Below, piece after piece: positions 45,001 through 55,019 of a stretch of DNA of 64,000 nt (its first letter is position 1; the number at the start of each line of letters is the position of its first letter). The stretch covers positions 19,463,114 through 19,527,113 of the forward strand of contig OX377206.1 of assembly GCA_947396885.1 (NCBI GenBank). The letters are read 5' to 3'. Below the pieces are notes generated by a model. It was not told where the DNA came from. It searched no databases and was given only the letters and a program-made list of their open reading frames with translations. The DNA is from Heligmosomoides polygyrus polygyrus. Taxonomy: Eukaryota; Nematoda; Chromadorea; Rhabditida; Heligmosomidae. Position numbers and translations under genes: made by a program.

Positions 45001-48000
45001 GCAACCGTTGGAATAATGATAGCGACCGTCGTCTGAATCCAATAGTAGACTTTTTGAATGACATCATAGGCATTATTGCTGCGTATCATGAACATATACA
45101 TGTTCTTTATATACCAACATGAGGTATTCGTCTGAAAAATATGAATAAAAGCGTGTATACAATGGTGAATATTTTAAATGTAGTGTATACAAACAGTATA
45201 GTATAGTGTATACAATGGTGAATACACCGTTAAATTAAGCACAAATATGTGTCTGTTACTGAATTCCCCATCTGCTATTGAAGTTTCTAACCTCCAAAAA
45301 AGTAACTGTAGGCAGTCTGGCCTTTTATGATCGGGTCTATGAATAGCACGAGCGGTGCAGTGCGTTGAGTACCACCACGATCGATTAGCCAGCTTGAATA
45401 ATCGATAACGGTGCACCACTGAGTGCATTGTTTCTAAGAGAACAGAATAGAGAGATAAAGGCTCAATCATTTATTTTGAAGAATGCGCCACGCAATTTAG
45501 TCCTACACGATATCAGAAGGAGGTGAGTGCGCAATTTGGACTCTTATGTAGGGCGATGGACCAAAGTTGTGGTGGGTTAATTTTGAAGATTATAACGGCC
45601 AAACGCAAGTAAACACGGATGATCACCTGAGATGGCGGCGTAAGCCTTAGTTTACATTTGCGCCGCTGCGCGGCGCGGCACGATGGTCGGAATGGATATC
45701 GACCGGGCGGCGCGAAAAATCGATATCTATGGCCATCGCGGAGTGGCAAGTATATACTAGGGCTAAGGCGACACCCAATTTTGTAAATGCGCAAGATGCG
45801 TCACATTGCAAATGCTATGCCGAAAGCAAACTAGGATCGCTCCTGTTTGAAATCTTGTCCTTGAATCTCAAAAGAAAACTGGGCACTACTAATGTACTCA
45901 TTCCAGCAGTGAGTTTTGAACCTGAAAATAGTCCTTCACCGATATCTCATATCCCCGAGAGCAGTTCTGCATCAGAGTTAACGAACAGGGACTTCCAGCA
46001 TTCCTTTGGTGGAATACTCTCCCCTCCCTACGAATTCGTCCTTGTCCTTCCCTCCAGAAGCAGGCCTACCTTGCCATGCTTCGAGCGACCCATCTGTTCA
46101 CCCAGTACTCGTATCAGAGAACTTTTTCACCGGTGCATCTGGCCCTGTCAGAAAATGAATCGCGCATTCCGTTCAAATTAGAAGTTTATGACACGCGACG
46201 CGGTTTTTTCTTGCACAGTGCCCAATGCACTTAGCAGATGCCCTGCTCCTCGACATAAAACGTCATTGGAACGTCGACAACGGGTAGGCAGACGGGAAGA
46301 TAGCCGTGGGTGGGGGAAGTGGTTTCCCTGAATGGATTGGACAGCAGCATACCTGCGGCAGTGCGTGCTCTTTAATGGCTAGTGGATGCATGGTGATTTC
46401 GGTGGTGAAGACGAGCGTCAGGTGAAGAATCGTCGACAGCGATAGCGTGATGACGAGAAAAAACCAGGTCGTCCTGAACAGAACGCAAGTTGAGATTCTG
46501 CGCACACAGAAGAAGTCAGCAACAGTCGACTCACCGCTTAGTGCAGTACTGACGAAACAGAAACGGCATCAGCACGCACATCACGGTCTCCACCGTAACC
46601 ATCAGAGTGAGCCTGAAAAGCAGCCATAACAGCGGCACGATTTGGTTGTATGGAATACAGTGGTGATCGCTAGACTAGAGCTTATTAGCACCCGTAATGC
46701 CGAGTGTGTTTCAGACGTAAGGCGGTATGAAGACGTGGGTTTTCTTTTGATGATCAAACCGTTCATCTGTCGGACTAAATTTTGCTGCATTCGAAAAATA
46801 GCATAAGAAATATTTGGGAGGCACGAAACTTCGTCCAAATGCTCTACCAACTGTGTAGCTCAGGAACTCAAAGTACAAACCTTCAAGCTCAATTAATCCA
46901 CCACAAGAAGTACAGCTTGAAGTAAAATATGTGACGCATTCTTAAGAAAAAATCAAAACAATTTCCGTGTTTTACTTCGGTCTAAAAATAATTCGTTAAA
47001 TTTCGGGGTTATGGGCAAGATTGAGGAACCGCTACGAAAGCCTAAATGAGCCCAATTCCCTCCTCGTTGGACAGTAAGATCGTGAAGAGCCTGTAAAATA
47101 GCACATAGTCATGCTTGAAGTCAATCAAGGCAAATTCTACGCTGTAATAGGCGCTATTCATGTCCAGAGTAGGTTTCTAGAAGTGCAAACGCCTCCAACG
47201 CGTTCTCCATCAGCGTACTCTTCATAAGGATTTGGTCATTATAACATAATAAGTTTGAAGCCCGCAATCAGCTTTCGATGTCTTTCACATCCTTCAAATT
47301 ATTAAGAAGCACTAGCCAGTCGGCCGACCGACATGTCTAACTGCTATCTAGCTAGGGCCTCGTCCAACTAATTGGCAATAACCCATATACCTCAGTTTAT
47401 GTTAGTTCCAACATACTCAGGCGACTTTATCTAAGGTCTACTCGGACAGAAGTCAATAAACTCGATCGATTATGTTCTGTTAATCGATATTTTCATTCGA
47501 TATGAGGTCTGTTTATCACCTAACACATTCTTGCGATTTTAAGCTTGAAAGGTTAACTCTGAGCAACGATCATTAGTGACGATCTAGATGTAACGGCCTT
47601 CCTTTGAATATTGTCACAACTATGACACACGGGCAGACAAACAGACATACATGAATCAGTAGTATAGTTCTGCTCGAATGAACTATAATAGTCATTCAAT
47701 CCATTTGAGTTTGAATACTCGAATTCGAATATTCAACAATAGGATAATTCGAATATAATCGAATTCGAGTACTGGAAATTTGTGAGCATTCGAAACCAAT
47801 CGAATATTCGGAAGAAATTCGAGAGAACAACTATAATAAGTAGCATTAATACCACTACCACTGTTGCTCGACAATGCAGAAAGTTGGAATGCAGAGAGTC
47901 TCCTCAGATTGCTCCACAAATCGTTTGTTTTTGTTGCTGAGAAAAGCATTTGGACAGTAATTCAGTGTATCTAAAGATATCGCATAGATCCCAGATGCAC

Positions 48001-51000
48001 GGCGTATCTGAGAGGGACAGGTGAGCTCCTCCATCGATAATTCTGTTCATTATTATTGTTGTTGTTGTTGTGCCATTGCTACGATTAGGGCTATTACCAT
48101 GAGCAAGATTTCAGGCCAAATCCGGAACTCCTTGTGAACCTAGATATAGAGGTCCTAATACGCCAGTGGTGGTGCACTGTGTAAGGGACCTTGTAGCCCG
48201 CCCACGAGTTCGATTCTCGCCTTCGTGAAATTACACCGCACATCCATGGACTCCATCGAAGAACAACGCCTTCGGCAAATGTTCTTTTTTAAAATCATGG
48301 TTTTCATGTATGCAGGCCATTTTTGCCCACTACAAGTTATTATTTTGAACGATAAAACAACGAGAAATTTTCAACATCAACATCTTCCTGCAAAATGAAT
48401 TTAACACCACCACCGCAGTTCTGCCTTTTAAGTTTTGATACATATCGAGAATCCTTTGTCGAGAATTCTGTCCTAATCCCTAAGACGAATTTTGTGGATC
48501 TTGCAGCCCTCGGACACTACATAGCTAATCACTTCTGAAGAAGATTGATCTCTTGCATCAGCACGGAGTGCATGAACTTCCTCGTAGAGCTAGCAGGTCT
48601 GATCGAGGAACTTTTATAATTGCTCTCATAAGTGCTCCGCTACATTACATCAACAATTACATAATATGGGCAATCAGGATTTGGGAGAAACAATTAGCCA
48701 ATGATGCGCTTGTTTCATTACCAGGTACAGAGATCATGACGACACGACTGGTCGCAATGGGTGACTGACGATCTCTGATTGGTTCGTCTATTTCTAGGAC
48801 AGCATCATCGCTACTTTTATCCAATTTATTATGTAAATAACACAATGACGTGCACAGAACATTCAAGCGACTCTCGCACCCATATACGCACAGGACGCTG
48901 CAGCGATTTGCATGCTCTAGCAAGCGCCGTCGACGACGACTAGGAGACAAGACGCAATTTTCAGCCGAACTCTCGCCTACGCGCGATCATTTAGAGCACA
49001 GCTCGAGAGCACGAACTTTTTCTGCTGCTCTTAGGGCGGCAGTTCGCTGAAAGGGAAACTTATGGATAAACGCTCTAAAAAGTGCTCTATAAGCGAAGGA
49101 GGCTGACTTTCAGAAGTCATTCCGTTTTTCGATTCGAATATTTTTACAATGTTGCTAAAACTTTGCAATTTTCAAAGCTATTGCTCAATTCTTAAAAAGC
49201 CGTTGGAAAGAAGAAAAAACCGTCCCTGTTCCTGTTCTGTTACAAGGGAATGACGCAATGCAGACAAACGAAGAAGTGGCGCCAGGTGGCGCTAGCAGCT
49301 TGACTTGGAAATGAAATAGAAATACAACAAACGTAATGAGGACTGCCTATCCCAACAGTAAAACGCGAAATTGCGTACAAAGGATAAAAACGGCATGAAC
49401 CAGTTCCCTTTGGAAAAGCAAACGCATCCTACCTCAACATAGTATTGCCGAGGCAACATGAATGCGTATTTGGAATGAAGACAGTTGCTTGCTCGATAGA
49501 CCAGTTAATGCTTGGTCCTTTCCAGACAAGCCTAGAGTTAAATCACCAACACCGGAGGGGTACGACACTTGGTTGGCCTGGGCGAACCCGAACCAAAAAA
49601 GTCGATTCGGGTGCCCGCAACAGCCGGCGCCTCTACGGGCTGCGCTATCATGCGCCATGTTAGCTATAGTGAACTGCATTATAGTACACAGCGCCGCCGG
49701 CTTAGCCGTAGCTACCATTTTTTTACATCAGAGTGCCTCAACTTAAACACGACGCTAGAGCGCAACAATAAGGGCAAGAGGAAATCTGACATCCCTAACA
49801 GAGCAGAACTGACTGACTTCGTCAATCCGGAAGGCCGGTCTTCTGAATCAATGAAATCCTCGAGAACTTCATTAGTTCAACTTTGTTAACCAGCCCCTGA
49901 CAACCTTTAGAAGACTCTTGTGAAGCTAAACAAGTTAGCTAACTCCATTGCTCTTCAGACATCCGGATTGCTGAGTACAACTTGAACCATTCCCAGAACA
50001 CCTTCTTAGAGGGTGGATGGAAATAGTAATCGACATGACGAAAATGGGTAGTGGAAATTCTCCCTTCAAATACCCAGAATTTTCTATTAGCCTCTGCACT
50101 TGTTGGGAAGGTGTCCTTGGCTCTAAACCCACATTCTTGTGGCACACACCTCCGCCTATGAACTGTGAATAATAATTCGACGGGAATATAGCGAATAATC
50201 GTAAGAAATCTCATTACTCGCTCGAATCCTTCTTCATCGAAGATTTACAAAAAGTCATTGAAATCCTTTAAAAATATGAAGAAAAAATTGAAATGGCAAC
50301 TAAATCAAGAAGTTGTAGTTGAAAAGGATGTGGTTTCGCTACTCGCTGAAAAACAGTTCTCGGGACTAAAATCACTTCCTTTCTGCTATGAGGTGAACTT
50401 TGAACCGTGTGTCCTTTGACACGAATATAGCGACTAACAAGAGATATGCCTTACTACTTAAGATATGCCCTTACTTACGGGGTGACATGATAAACGCAAG
50501 TCAGCTGCAAAAAAAAACAATAATCGGGTCTTCCTTAAAGGAGATGTGTATAAGGTATTCTTTAAAGCACTAGATTTTTCAAACGAAAATGTACAGGACA
50601 ACGGAAGTACATGGGTAGAGACAAAGTCGGTGACCTAGGATCTAAGTCTTTGCAACTCTCTTCATATGAGCTATTCAGATAATTATCTTAGAGTACATAG
50701 TAAAACATGTTTGCACCTTCGCTGGACGAATGAAGTAACTTTGGTAGGAGCTGCTCCTCTCATGTGCAACGGAATCGCTTTTAGGTAGAACTCCGTGAGC
50801 TAACTAAGCTTCTACTCCCTTCGGGAGCGATGAATTGGCAACGCTGATGCCGGCGAAACAATTTGGTTTTGCGGGTCACTAGATGAGCCAATTACACAAT
50901 CAAAGTGCACCCATAGACGTAAAAGTAAAATGCGTGGCGCACTCCAAGAACGGATTGAGTAACGCCAGCCTTTGTGTTATTTGTACTTTCGTAGACAATG

Positions 51001-54000
51001 CTAGGTCATAAGTCATGACTTCATTTCCAGAAGGAGGAAGGCATGTGATATTCTTACCCTACCGTCACGAAAATGATGGCCATTTTTGTTTACACGTACA
51101 TACACGCTTGTTTTCCATACATGCTGATGATGTGCGTCATCTCCTCACAGGTTTCTATGAGCGTTATACACACTACACTGGAGGTTTCTTCCTCAAAGGT
51201 AACGTGCTGTGACTATGAAGGACTTCCGACATTAGTCTAAGCTTTGTGCATGCCAACGTGAGTGAACAAGCAGTACATATTGGCTATGAAGCGTTGGCTA
51301 GAACGAGGCTGGGAGCTTTCAATGGCTAGAATATTCCGGTTTAGTCAATTAACTTCACTGCTTATTGGTCAACTTTGGCGGAGAAAAGGAACTTCCTCGT
51401 CGCCTGGAGGTGGAGGTTACATACACTCCTCCACAGCGACCAATCCTGGAGCTCCTTCTTTGCCCTTCTCCGTACTGACCCACCCTAGGTGATTGGCCGA
51501 GGAGCGTGACCCACTCCCTGCGACGTTGTGAGCTCTGCCCAGAAAGTATCACTAAAAAATGCTGGAGAACGCGCTACACTTCGCCAAAATGACTTCGCTA
51601 CTAGATCACAATATCGTTTGAAACGAAACAAATTTCCCTACCAATGCTTGCGAAGCTATCCAGAAATGAGATCACTGAGCTAGGCTACAATGCCTTCAAA
51701 AAACGTCTGCTTGAAAGATTCAGTCCGTGATGTCCGTGATCCTGTTAGCTTACTTTTGACTCATTTTCGTTATTGGTCTCTATTTTATAATTTGTCAGTT
51801 TGTTTGCTGTGATAATAGTTGTTTTTCATGCTCTCAGGTTCTCTTTAAGTAAGTGATTACTTATGTAAGAAATATCTACATTTGGGGTAACGTTTGTTGT
51901 CGGATACTTCATAAGGTTGAAAGAATTTGGCTTTTGATTTTTTTCAGGTTTGCAGAAACACCAACATTGCCAAATGATGGCTAGTTTTCAATGAGAAAAC
52001 GTTAGAGAAGCAGGAATTAGTTAGAAAATCCATTCTTTCCGATCGCATAAACCTCAGAATGCAGAGTAACACCAAGAAGCTTTAAAAAATTATTTGCCAC
52101 CTTCCTGTGTTATTCTGGGACCTAAGCCTGTGATTTTATTATTATTATTTTTAGACGACCTGAAGGAAACGTGTCTATAATAGCGTTGTCGTCAAATGGC
52201 TGAGTAGCGAGAGTCGCTAGACAGAGACCAAAAACCTATTCTTTCAGATCTTTCTCGAAGATTCTCATGCCTCCCCCTCCAAACGCTTGAGTGCTCCGAA
52301 ACTAACCATGTGGACATCGTTCCGCTGATGTTGGATATGGTCATGATATAGGACCTCGTGTGCCAGAACAATGGCTCCAACCATGTTTGTGCCGGATTCG
52401 TCCACGCGTGTATCACCTGCAAAACTCAGAACTCCTGCAAGGTCTGTGTAGGCGTCGAAAAGCTCGCACGATTGCCCACGAACAACTACAGCAGTAGTAA
52501 GGCCGTGGTCGCAGAAGAGCAGCGCGGCACGTCATCTACTAATTAACGACAGCTGTGTAGTATGTCCCTGATTACGAGTAATTGCCCACCTCGAGAAGTC
52601 GTGACCAGACGAAAATCATGTTGAAAATGGCTTTGGCGCGTAGAAAGTGCACCGAACTGCTTCCGTCGAAGTAGGACAGGCTGTAGATGAGCAGATTTAG
52701 CAGGTTGCCGAGTAGGCACAGCAGCATCAGTGGAGGTACGACGTACTTCAGAAGCACTGCAACATCATCGTCATCACAGGTTCGCACGCACCACGTGATA
52801 GCTATGTTATTCATGCAGTTTTTAACTCAACTGATTTTAGGCAAAAAAGATAAACCTCAAGAAGGTAATTTTAATGCGCTAATCGCTGATCTCGCAATGT
52901 CTACGTTACATTATGAATTCGTGTATCGTACAGAGCTGATAGGAACCTTTTTGTACTATGCAGATATGAATGGTTTGTTAGTAACACATAACATGAATGA
53001 TAAATTTATAGACGATAATTCATGACAAGTTCACGAAAATATGTGGGGCTGAAGGAAAACGTATGTTGATAAGCGTAACTGCAACAATTAAAACATGACA
53101 AAATAAAAAAAGAGTAATAACAAAATAATTTTTAAATTGGATGCCTCCGATTTCAAGCCTTTAAAGATTCCGCATTCTATTTCAATAGTTTCGATGAATC
53201 TAAAAAGCTGTAATTATGCCGAGAATTGAAATCAAGTATAGGGAGAATATGTTCCGGTCAAGGGAATTTTTTGAAATATTGTTAAACTGAATACACATTC
53301 AAACACAATGGACATGCAGAAGCTTTAAACACTATAAATTCAAACCTAGTCAAGTTCAAGATAACTTTTGAAATTTTATGAAAAATGTTTGAAAAATAAT
53401 CTGGCCATAAATGAAGTAAAACCTTCTGAACATGGTTACTAAAATTTCCTGCTTATCGCCTATGTTCAGCTATCACATATGGTAGTATCGAGTAAGGTAT
53501 CTTATACTCCAAAATTTTCCTACGCTGGTTATAACAACTCCCATCACACTTGCATACTTTACGTATTACTTAACATCCTTACTAAAGCCACCCACCTTCT
53601 TTTTCTAGATGTACGAGTGGTACTGTTTGCCAATGTAACTCTTAATCAATTGGTAATAATTAACATTATATGTAACAGTAAAAGGACACATTATGTACTA
53701 CTATTCTACAGCAGCAAAGTATGAATTAAAGGCAGAGCAGTGTTTCTCGAAATTTTTAAAATCAAAATAGCTATTCTCACTTAAACTAATTTATTTAAAA
53801 TACTTCTCACTGTTATTGGTTTCATTTCATGCAATTACATACTCTTCATATAGATACTACTTTTCCAGTCCTAACATTGTACTCCTCTATATTCCGCCAT
53901 ATCCCATATTTATTTCCAACGCAGAAATTACACGCAGACTTTATCTGCTATCCTTCAAAAACAAGGTATAGATCAAAGAAATAGTACAGCATAACAATTT

Positions 54001-54559
54001 TCAAGTTTTTTTTAATTTTCAAAGCATAGTAACTTTTTTTTTTAAATTACAACTAAAATATTCACTCTGATTCAATTTACTATATTCAACATTGTTTTTT
54101 CTCACTATTCCATTAGACACTATTCATAGTGCAGTTTCCCGCTTTATCTTTAATTTTTTAGAATTTCAATTCGTTTATATTCATATTTTTCAATCCTCTT
54201 GCACTCTACCGTTTACTTCTATAGTTCTAAGTTTCTAATCCTCCATATTATTCTTTCCAATAGATAATTGAACGACAGCTTATTATGTGCTGTGAATTCT
54301 TCTTCACTGAAGAATCACGAAAGGAGCAGAAGGCAATGGTTCGCCTGAAAGCTAACCTTTTACTTTGTTTTGTTTTTTTACTTCGTTTCCATTCATATCA
54401 CATTTTCTATTCATTCGCTGATTCTAATTCTCTTATTTATTGTTTCTCTTCAATAGGCAGAGGCGATGGAAGTTCGTAGTAATTTCAGAAGTCACTCACT
54501 GATTTCTACAGAACCGCATGACGACGAGTAGAATTTCGGATTGTGCTCCACTCGCTGCA
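38902..54559 (-). CDS. Seven-transmembrane receptor gene (rhodopsin class, probable peptide receptor)
   Basis: Eight minus-strand exons join without phase conflict: 54500-54559, 52590-52756, 52307-52416, 46535-46612, 46353-46497, 44955-45131, 44348-44470 and 38902-39048 (1,007 bp, about 335 residues). They encode a cysteine-containing ectodomain end, TM1 with the family's GN pair, TM2, TM3, TM4 with its Trp, TM5 and TM6 each with a Pro, and TM7. The usual DRY at the end of TM3 is ETV, and NPxxY is replaced by NATIPFF. Divergent motifs like these occur in nematode-expanded peptide and chemoreceptor families. I cannot name the subfamily. The start codon exon and the final exon are not certain. 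The gene spans at least 15.7 kb because of large repeat-filled introns. Confidence 0.85.
39182..39485 (-). repeat. SINE copy inside receptor intron
   Basis: The tail complement GGGGACGGCATTACTCAA, GGGATGCGCCACGCATTCTA, ACAATGACTTGCGGTAGCCA and GATGGAAGGCTTTGTTAGCC are clear. The head is eroded, and a short local duplication (TTCTCCTCGGACAAGTCTG twice, 39351-39392) interrupts the middle. Confidence 0.8.
40119..40189 (-). tRNA. tRNA-Thr (anticodon UGU)
   Basis: On the minus strand a full 71-nt cloverleaf forms. The acceptor stem is GCCTCTG/TAGAGGC. The D arm GCTC-AGTGGCA-GAGC carries the A-box, the anticodon arm is TCTGT-CTTGTAA-ACAGA with TGT in the 7-base loop, and the T arm TGTGG-TTCGATC-CCGCA carries the B-box. 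A run of four T follows on the minus strand, suitable for Pol III termination. No intron. It lies inside the TM6-TM7 intron of the receptor gene, on the same strand, and is independently transcribed by Pol III. Confidence 0.95.
40690..40860 (+). repeat. Possible degenerate SINE 3' end
   Basis: AAGTTAAATGCGTGGCGGAT and ACACCGCCGAAATTTATC resemble the SINE 3' region. The rest is too diverged to align by eye. Confidence 0.3.
41688..43171. mobile_element. Fold-back mariner-type element 2, with transposase remnant
   Basis: The left end TTAGGTTGTCCCATAAGTCC follows TA (41686-41687). The right end ATGTATGGGAAAACCTAA is a diverged complement and the second TA is mutated to TG. About 0.5 kb at each end are inverted copies of each other and of the 4.46-kb element. 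Unlike that element, the centre (about 42290-42600) holds unique sequence including part of a mariner transposase. Element 1 can therefore be a centre-deleted derivative of this type. It lies in the TM6-TM7 intron of the receptor. Confidence 0.82.
42300..42470 (+). pseudogene. Mariner transposase fragment
   Basis: The plus strand reads FLHRILTSNEKWCLYVNMKH, matching the conserved mariner segment around the second region of the catalytic domain (DEKW..Y.N), with the first Asp changed to Asn. The frame is lost after about 50 codons. It is the only coding remnant in the element. Confidence 0.65.
44348..44470 (-). CDS. Receptor exon: intracellular loop 3 and TM6
   Basis: It ends at a strong GTGAGTG donor after CVIRMTVATTVSHLLLEGPA and TLTHAAVALK, preceded by basic SQRRK at the membrane edge. 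The 5' boundary is placed after CGTTTTAAG, which gives phase 0 and 41 codons; a non-canonical acceptor choice is possible. The TM6 Pro is present but the usual CWxP is LEGP. Confidence 0.8.
44955..45131 (-). CDS. Receptor exon: extracellular loop 2 and TM5
   Basis: A consensus ATATTTTTCAG acceptor precedes TNTSCWYIKNMYMFMIRSNN, then YYWIQTTVAIIIPTVAMLVC and a basic end (IVKQFTFK) before GTTCGT. The loop Cys and the TM5 Pro are present. Exactly 59 codons, phase 0 at both ends. Confidence 0.88.
45450..45545 (-). repeat. SINE 3' fragment
   Basis: GAGATAAAGGCTCAATCATT, GAATGCGCCACGCAATTTAG and CGATATCAGAAGGAGGTGAG match the complement of the SINE tail and body edge. It lies in the receptor's TM4-TM5 intron. 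Confidence 0.45.
46353..46497 (-). CDS. Receptor exon: TM4
   Basis: After acceptor GTGTGCGCAG the codons read ISTCVLFRTTWFFLVITLSL and STILHLTLVFTTEITMHPLA up to ALPQ before the GTATGC donor. The Trp typical of TM4 is present. Confidence 0.88.
46535..46612 (-). CDS. Receptor exon: TM3 end and intracellular loop 2
   Basis: The acceptor GGCTGCTTTTCAG precedes LTLMVTVETVMCVLMPFLFR and QYCTK, ending CG before GTGAGTCG. The ET(V) position replaces DRY. The 5.7-kb intron upstream contains a SINE copy, and the intron downstream is only 37 nt. Confidence 0.85.
47000..48150. other. Intronic DNA with TTCGAATA-type motif cluster
   Basis: Within the large TM3 intron of the receptor. At 47690-47830 the motifs ATTCGAATA and CGAATTCGA recur many times in a short space, and a similar TTCGGATA cluster lies at 43400-43560. 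No coding exon was seen. Confidence 0.4.
48156..48226 (+). repeat. tRNA-like sequence
   Basis: GCCAGTGGTGGTGCACTGTG (A-box-like) and CGAGTTCGATTCTCGCC (T-arm with a strong B-box) are spaced as in a tRNA, but the anticodon arm does not pair. Pseudo-tRNA or SINE head. Confidence 0.45.
49378..49660 (-). repeat. SINE copy
   Basis: Minus-strand head TGGCGCATGATAGCGCAGCCC, GTTCGGGTTCGCCC, then CAACATGAATGCGTATTTGG complement and the tail complement AAAGGATAAAAACGGCATGA. The body has several small deletions. In the receptor's 5.7-kb intron. Confidence 0.75.
50880..50985 (+). repeat. SINE 3' fragment
   Basis: GACGTAAAAGTAAAATGCGTGG, GCGCACTCCAAGAACGGATTG and AGTAACGCCAGCCTTTG are the 3' end of the SINE; everything upstream is missing. 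Confidence 0.65.
52307..52416 (-). CDS. Receptor exon: TM2 end, loop 1, TM3 start
   Basis: The acceptor GAGTTTTGCAG and donor GTTAGT bound VIHAWTNPAQTWLEPLFWHT and RSYIMTISNISGTMST plus two bases of a Trp codon completed by the next exon. The intron before it is only 173 bp. The conserved Cys at the top of TM3 is not present in the usual place. Confidence 0.85.
52590..52756 (-). CDS. Receptor exon: TM1-TM2
   Basis: The acceptor GATGTTGCAG and donor GTGGGC bound 167 bp encoding LLKYVVPPLMLLCLLGNLLN, a loop with YFDGSSSVHFLRAK and the start of TM2 (AIFNMIFVWSRLLE). The GN pair of TM1 is present. Asn stands where class A receptors usually have Asp in TM2. Confidence 0.85.
53040..54480. other. 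AT-rich intronic DNA
   Basis: The intron between the ectodomain exon and TM1 exon. Very AT-rich with long T runs on the plus strand. No exon or repeat was identified. Confidence 0.45.
54500..54559 (-). CDS. Receptor exon: ectodomain
   Basis: The acceptor TTTGTTTTCAG precedes TG, then codons QRVEHNPKFYSSSCGSVEI, and one base before the GTGAGTGAC donor. The phase matches the next exon exactly (A joined to TG gives Met). No ATG in the right frame lies directly upstream, so at least one more 5' exon is needed. The CpG-rich sequence at 54.6-54.95 kb may be its promoter region. Confidence 0.6.
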
Positions 54560-54589
54560 CTGAAAACAAACAAATCTTCAGCGAAGCAC

Positions 54590-54960
54590 ACGGAAACAAA
54601 CACAGACACACACACTGAAGGCCCCAGGGCTCACTCTTTTCGCCACTGAGCGCCAACCAACATCGCTGCTGGCAACAGATTTCTGCCAGTCCAGCAGCAG
54701 CCGACGGAAGACCTATGGACGACGGCTTAGGGACATAATAGCGATCGTAATAGCGATGGAGGACAACAACGAAGGAGACGACAACGAGAACGACAACGAC
54801 AACGTCGACAGATGCCTAGGCACCACACGTCAACGTCATCGGCCGCTCATCCATCTCTGATTAGGCGTCATCGAAAGGCTCACCACCGTCTTTTGAGCCT
54901 AGCCGTTAGCAGTTTGGAAGACGTACTGTGCTGGTGATGAATGAGCAACATCGTTTTAGG
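54590..54960 (-). promoter_or_regulatory. CpG-rich segment upstream of the receptor
   Basis: GC-richer than its flanks, with an (AACGAC)n tract at about 54760-54806 and several CGTCA/TGACG-like sites. On the minus strand it immediately precedes the first confirmed receptor exon. A minus-strand frame is open but lacks a start codon, so it is more likely leader or promoter than protein. Confidence 0.3.
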
Positions 54961-55019
54961 TACAGTTCGTTCTACAGCTACCACCCTCCACGCTGCTAAG
55001 ACCAACGCGTTTCCAAAAA

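Noticed and set aside
48156..48226. Functional tRNA
   Set aside because: A- and B-box-like parts exist but the anticodon and acceptor stems do not pair.
49939..50214. Receptor exon in the 46.6-52.3 kb interval
   Set aside because: The minus-strand frame is not hydrophobic and does not fit the needed phase. The TM2-TM3 exon at 52307-52416 fits exactly instead.
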